From Spirochaetales bacterium (GTDB taxonomy: Bacteria > Spirochaetota > Spirochaetia > DSM-2461): a stretch of 64,000 bases of DNA. The DNA lies in assembly GCA_016936555.1 (NCBI GenBank), contig JAFGXR010000020.1, forward strand, positions 27,009-91,008, in the 5' to 3' direction. Made by a program: the position numbers and the translations under genes. This document shows positions 63,386-64,000 of the stretch, in pieces; within the stretch, counting starts at the first letter, position 1; each line of letters starts with the position of its first letter. The notes under the pieces were generated by a model. It ran no database searches. It had not been told where the DNA came from and saw only the letters and a list, made by a program, of their open reading frames with translations.

Positions 63386-64000
63386 TCAGGAAAGTATTTT
63401 CGCGAGGACCTGGCTCAACTCGGGTATCTGAAAGGGTTTTTTCAGTATATCTTCCACGCCTTTTCCTCTCAGCATTTCCAGCTTATTATGATCGGCATAG
63501 CCTGTGAGAATGAGTATGCGGGCTCTGCTGTTCAGCTCTTTGATCTTTTCAAAGGCTTCATACCCGTCCATGACCGGCATGACCATATCCATAATGACCA
63601 GGTTGATCGAATCCCCTTTTCCCCTGTAGGCTTCCACAGCTTCGGCACCGTTTTCAGCCAGCAGAACGGAATAACCCAGAGTTTCAAGTATTTCCTTTCC
63701 CGTGCTGCGGTTTATTTCTTCATCATCAACCAGCAGAATGGTCCCTTTTCCGAAAACCACATTTTTTTCCATTTTTTCCGAAATATCGGTCCGGTCGTCA
63801 GTGGGTAGCATGAGCGTCATGGTGGTGCCTTCGCCGTCGACGCTGGTTACGCTGACGCTTCCTCCGTGGTCCTCCAGGGCTCTCTTGACCGCGGAAAGCC
63901 CCAGCCCTGTTCCTTTCCCCTCTTTTTTTGTCGTGAAGAAAGGCTCGAAAATCCTTCCGATATGCTCCTCGTCAATACCGGTTCCCGTATCTGAAATAAT
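63386..64000 (-). CDS. Partial hybrid histidine kinase, C-terminal part
   Basis: An open frame runs off the right edge on the minus strand. The visible 204 residues begin in the ATPase domain ([35 protein letters not shown]) and continue into a receiver domain (about the last 115 residues) with LLVDDEE, phospho-acceptor Asp in [17 protein letters not shown] and KKPF. It is therefore the 3' end of a hybrid kinase; sensor and dimerisation domains are outside the window. The stop at 63386 is 45 bp before the hemerythrin ATG, so both may be one transcript. Confidence 0.88.
   Translation of the reverse strand: MISDTGTGIDEEHIGRIFEPFFTTKKEGKGTGLGLSAVKRALEDHGGSVSVTSVDGEGTTMTLMLPTDDRTDISEKMEKNVVFGKGTILLVDDEEINRSTGKEILETLGYSVLLAENGAEAVEAYRGKGDSINLVIMDMVMPVMDGYEAFEKIKELNSRARILILTGYADHNKLEMLRGKGVEDILKKPFQIPELSQVLAKILS

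Overview
The window looks like chromosome from a free-living or facultatively anaerobic diderm bacterium, most likely a spirochaete (Spirochaetota). The evidence is combined: outer-membrane barrel proteins at the left end (a Wzi-like and a BamA-like protein), a group II/III type nitrogenase cluster with nifI1 and nifI2 between nifH and nifD and a Clostridium-type insertion in NifD, YesM/YesN two-component regulation of a sugar ABC transporter, and very many hybrid kinases and chemoreceptors. The taxonomic call is inference; no rRNA gene is present. No tRNA, CRISPR array, prophage or complete insertion sequence was seen.

Layout. 1-5 kb: surface polysaccharide and outer-membrane genes on the minus strand (partial membrane protein, Wzi-like barrel, polyprenyl-phosphate sugar transferase, POTRA-barrel protein). 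5-7.2 kb: a dehydroquinate synthase gene with a cyclic-nucleotide-binding regulator, and a flavodoxin. 7.2-22.2 kb: a nitrogen-fixation island. It holds modABC (molybdate uptake), nifH-nifI1-nifI2-nifD-nifK-nifE-nifN-nifB and a [2Fe-2S] ferredoxin gene, then nifV-nifA-acetyltransferase. Each of the three units starts with a textbook sigma-54 (-24/-12) promoter, and the mod and nifH upstream regions share two further sequence motifs that are not the classical NifA site. A GC-rich palindromic repeat separates nifK from nifE. 22.2-26.7 kb: housekeeping and unknown genes on the minus strand (RRM protein, PlsC-type acyltransferase, RNase D-like nuclease, pirin, a repeat protein).

26.7-37.5 kb: a noncoding stretch with a second copy of the GC-rich repeat and a possible gene remnant. 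It is followed by a cellobiose/mannobiose 2-epimerase and GH130 phosphorylase pair on the minus strand. Diverging from it is a six-gene operon: YesN regulator, YesM kinase, a tandem ABC protein that has lost its ATPase motifs, and an intact RbsA/RbsC/RbsB-type transporter. The pseudo-ABC protein beside a sensor kinase with almost no extracellular domain is the strongest candidate here for an undescribed sensing arrangement.

37.5-41.7 kb: small uncharacterised genes, including an apparently internally deleted methyltransferase. 41.7-64 kb: signalling genes. These include a diguanylate cyclase, a PAS-SpoIIE phosphatase, two chemoreceptors, CheW, a CheB-CheR-PAS fusion, several histidine kinases, a LuxR-type regulator and a bacteriohemerythrin. 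Inside this block, a corrinoid protein, a UroD/MtaA-like protein and a DUF1638-like protein are packed head to tail between a dual-ligand-domain hybrid kinase and a GAF-PAS hybrid kinase. This suggests corrinoid methyl-transfer chemistry tied to signal transduction. At several genes (aroB, nifV, the RbsA-like gene, the diguanylate cyclase) the predicted transcription start falls on or within a few bases of the ATG, suggesting leaderless or near-leaderless mRNAs.
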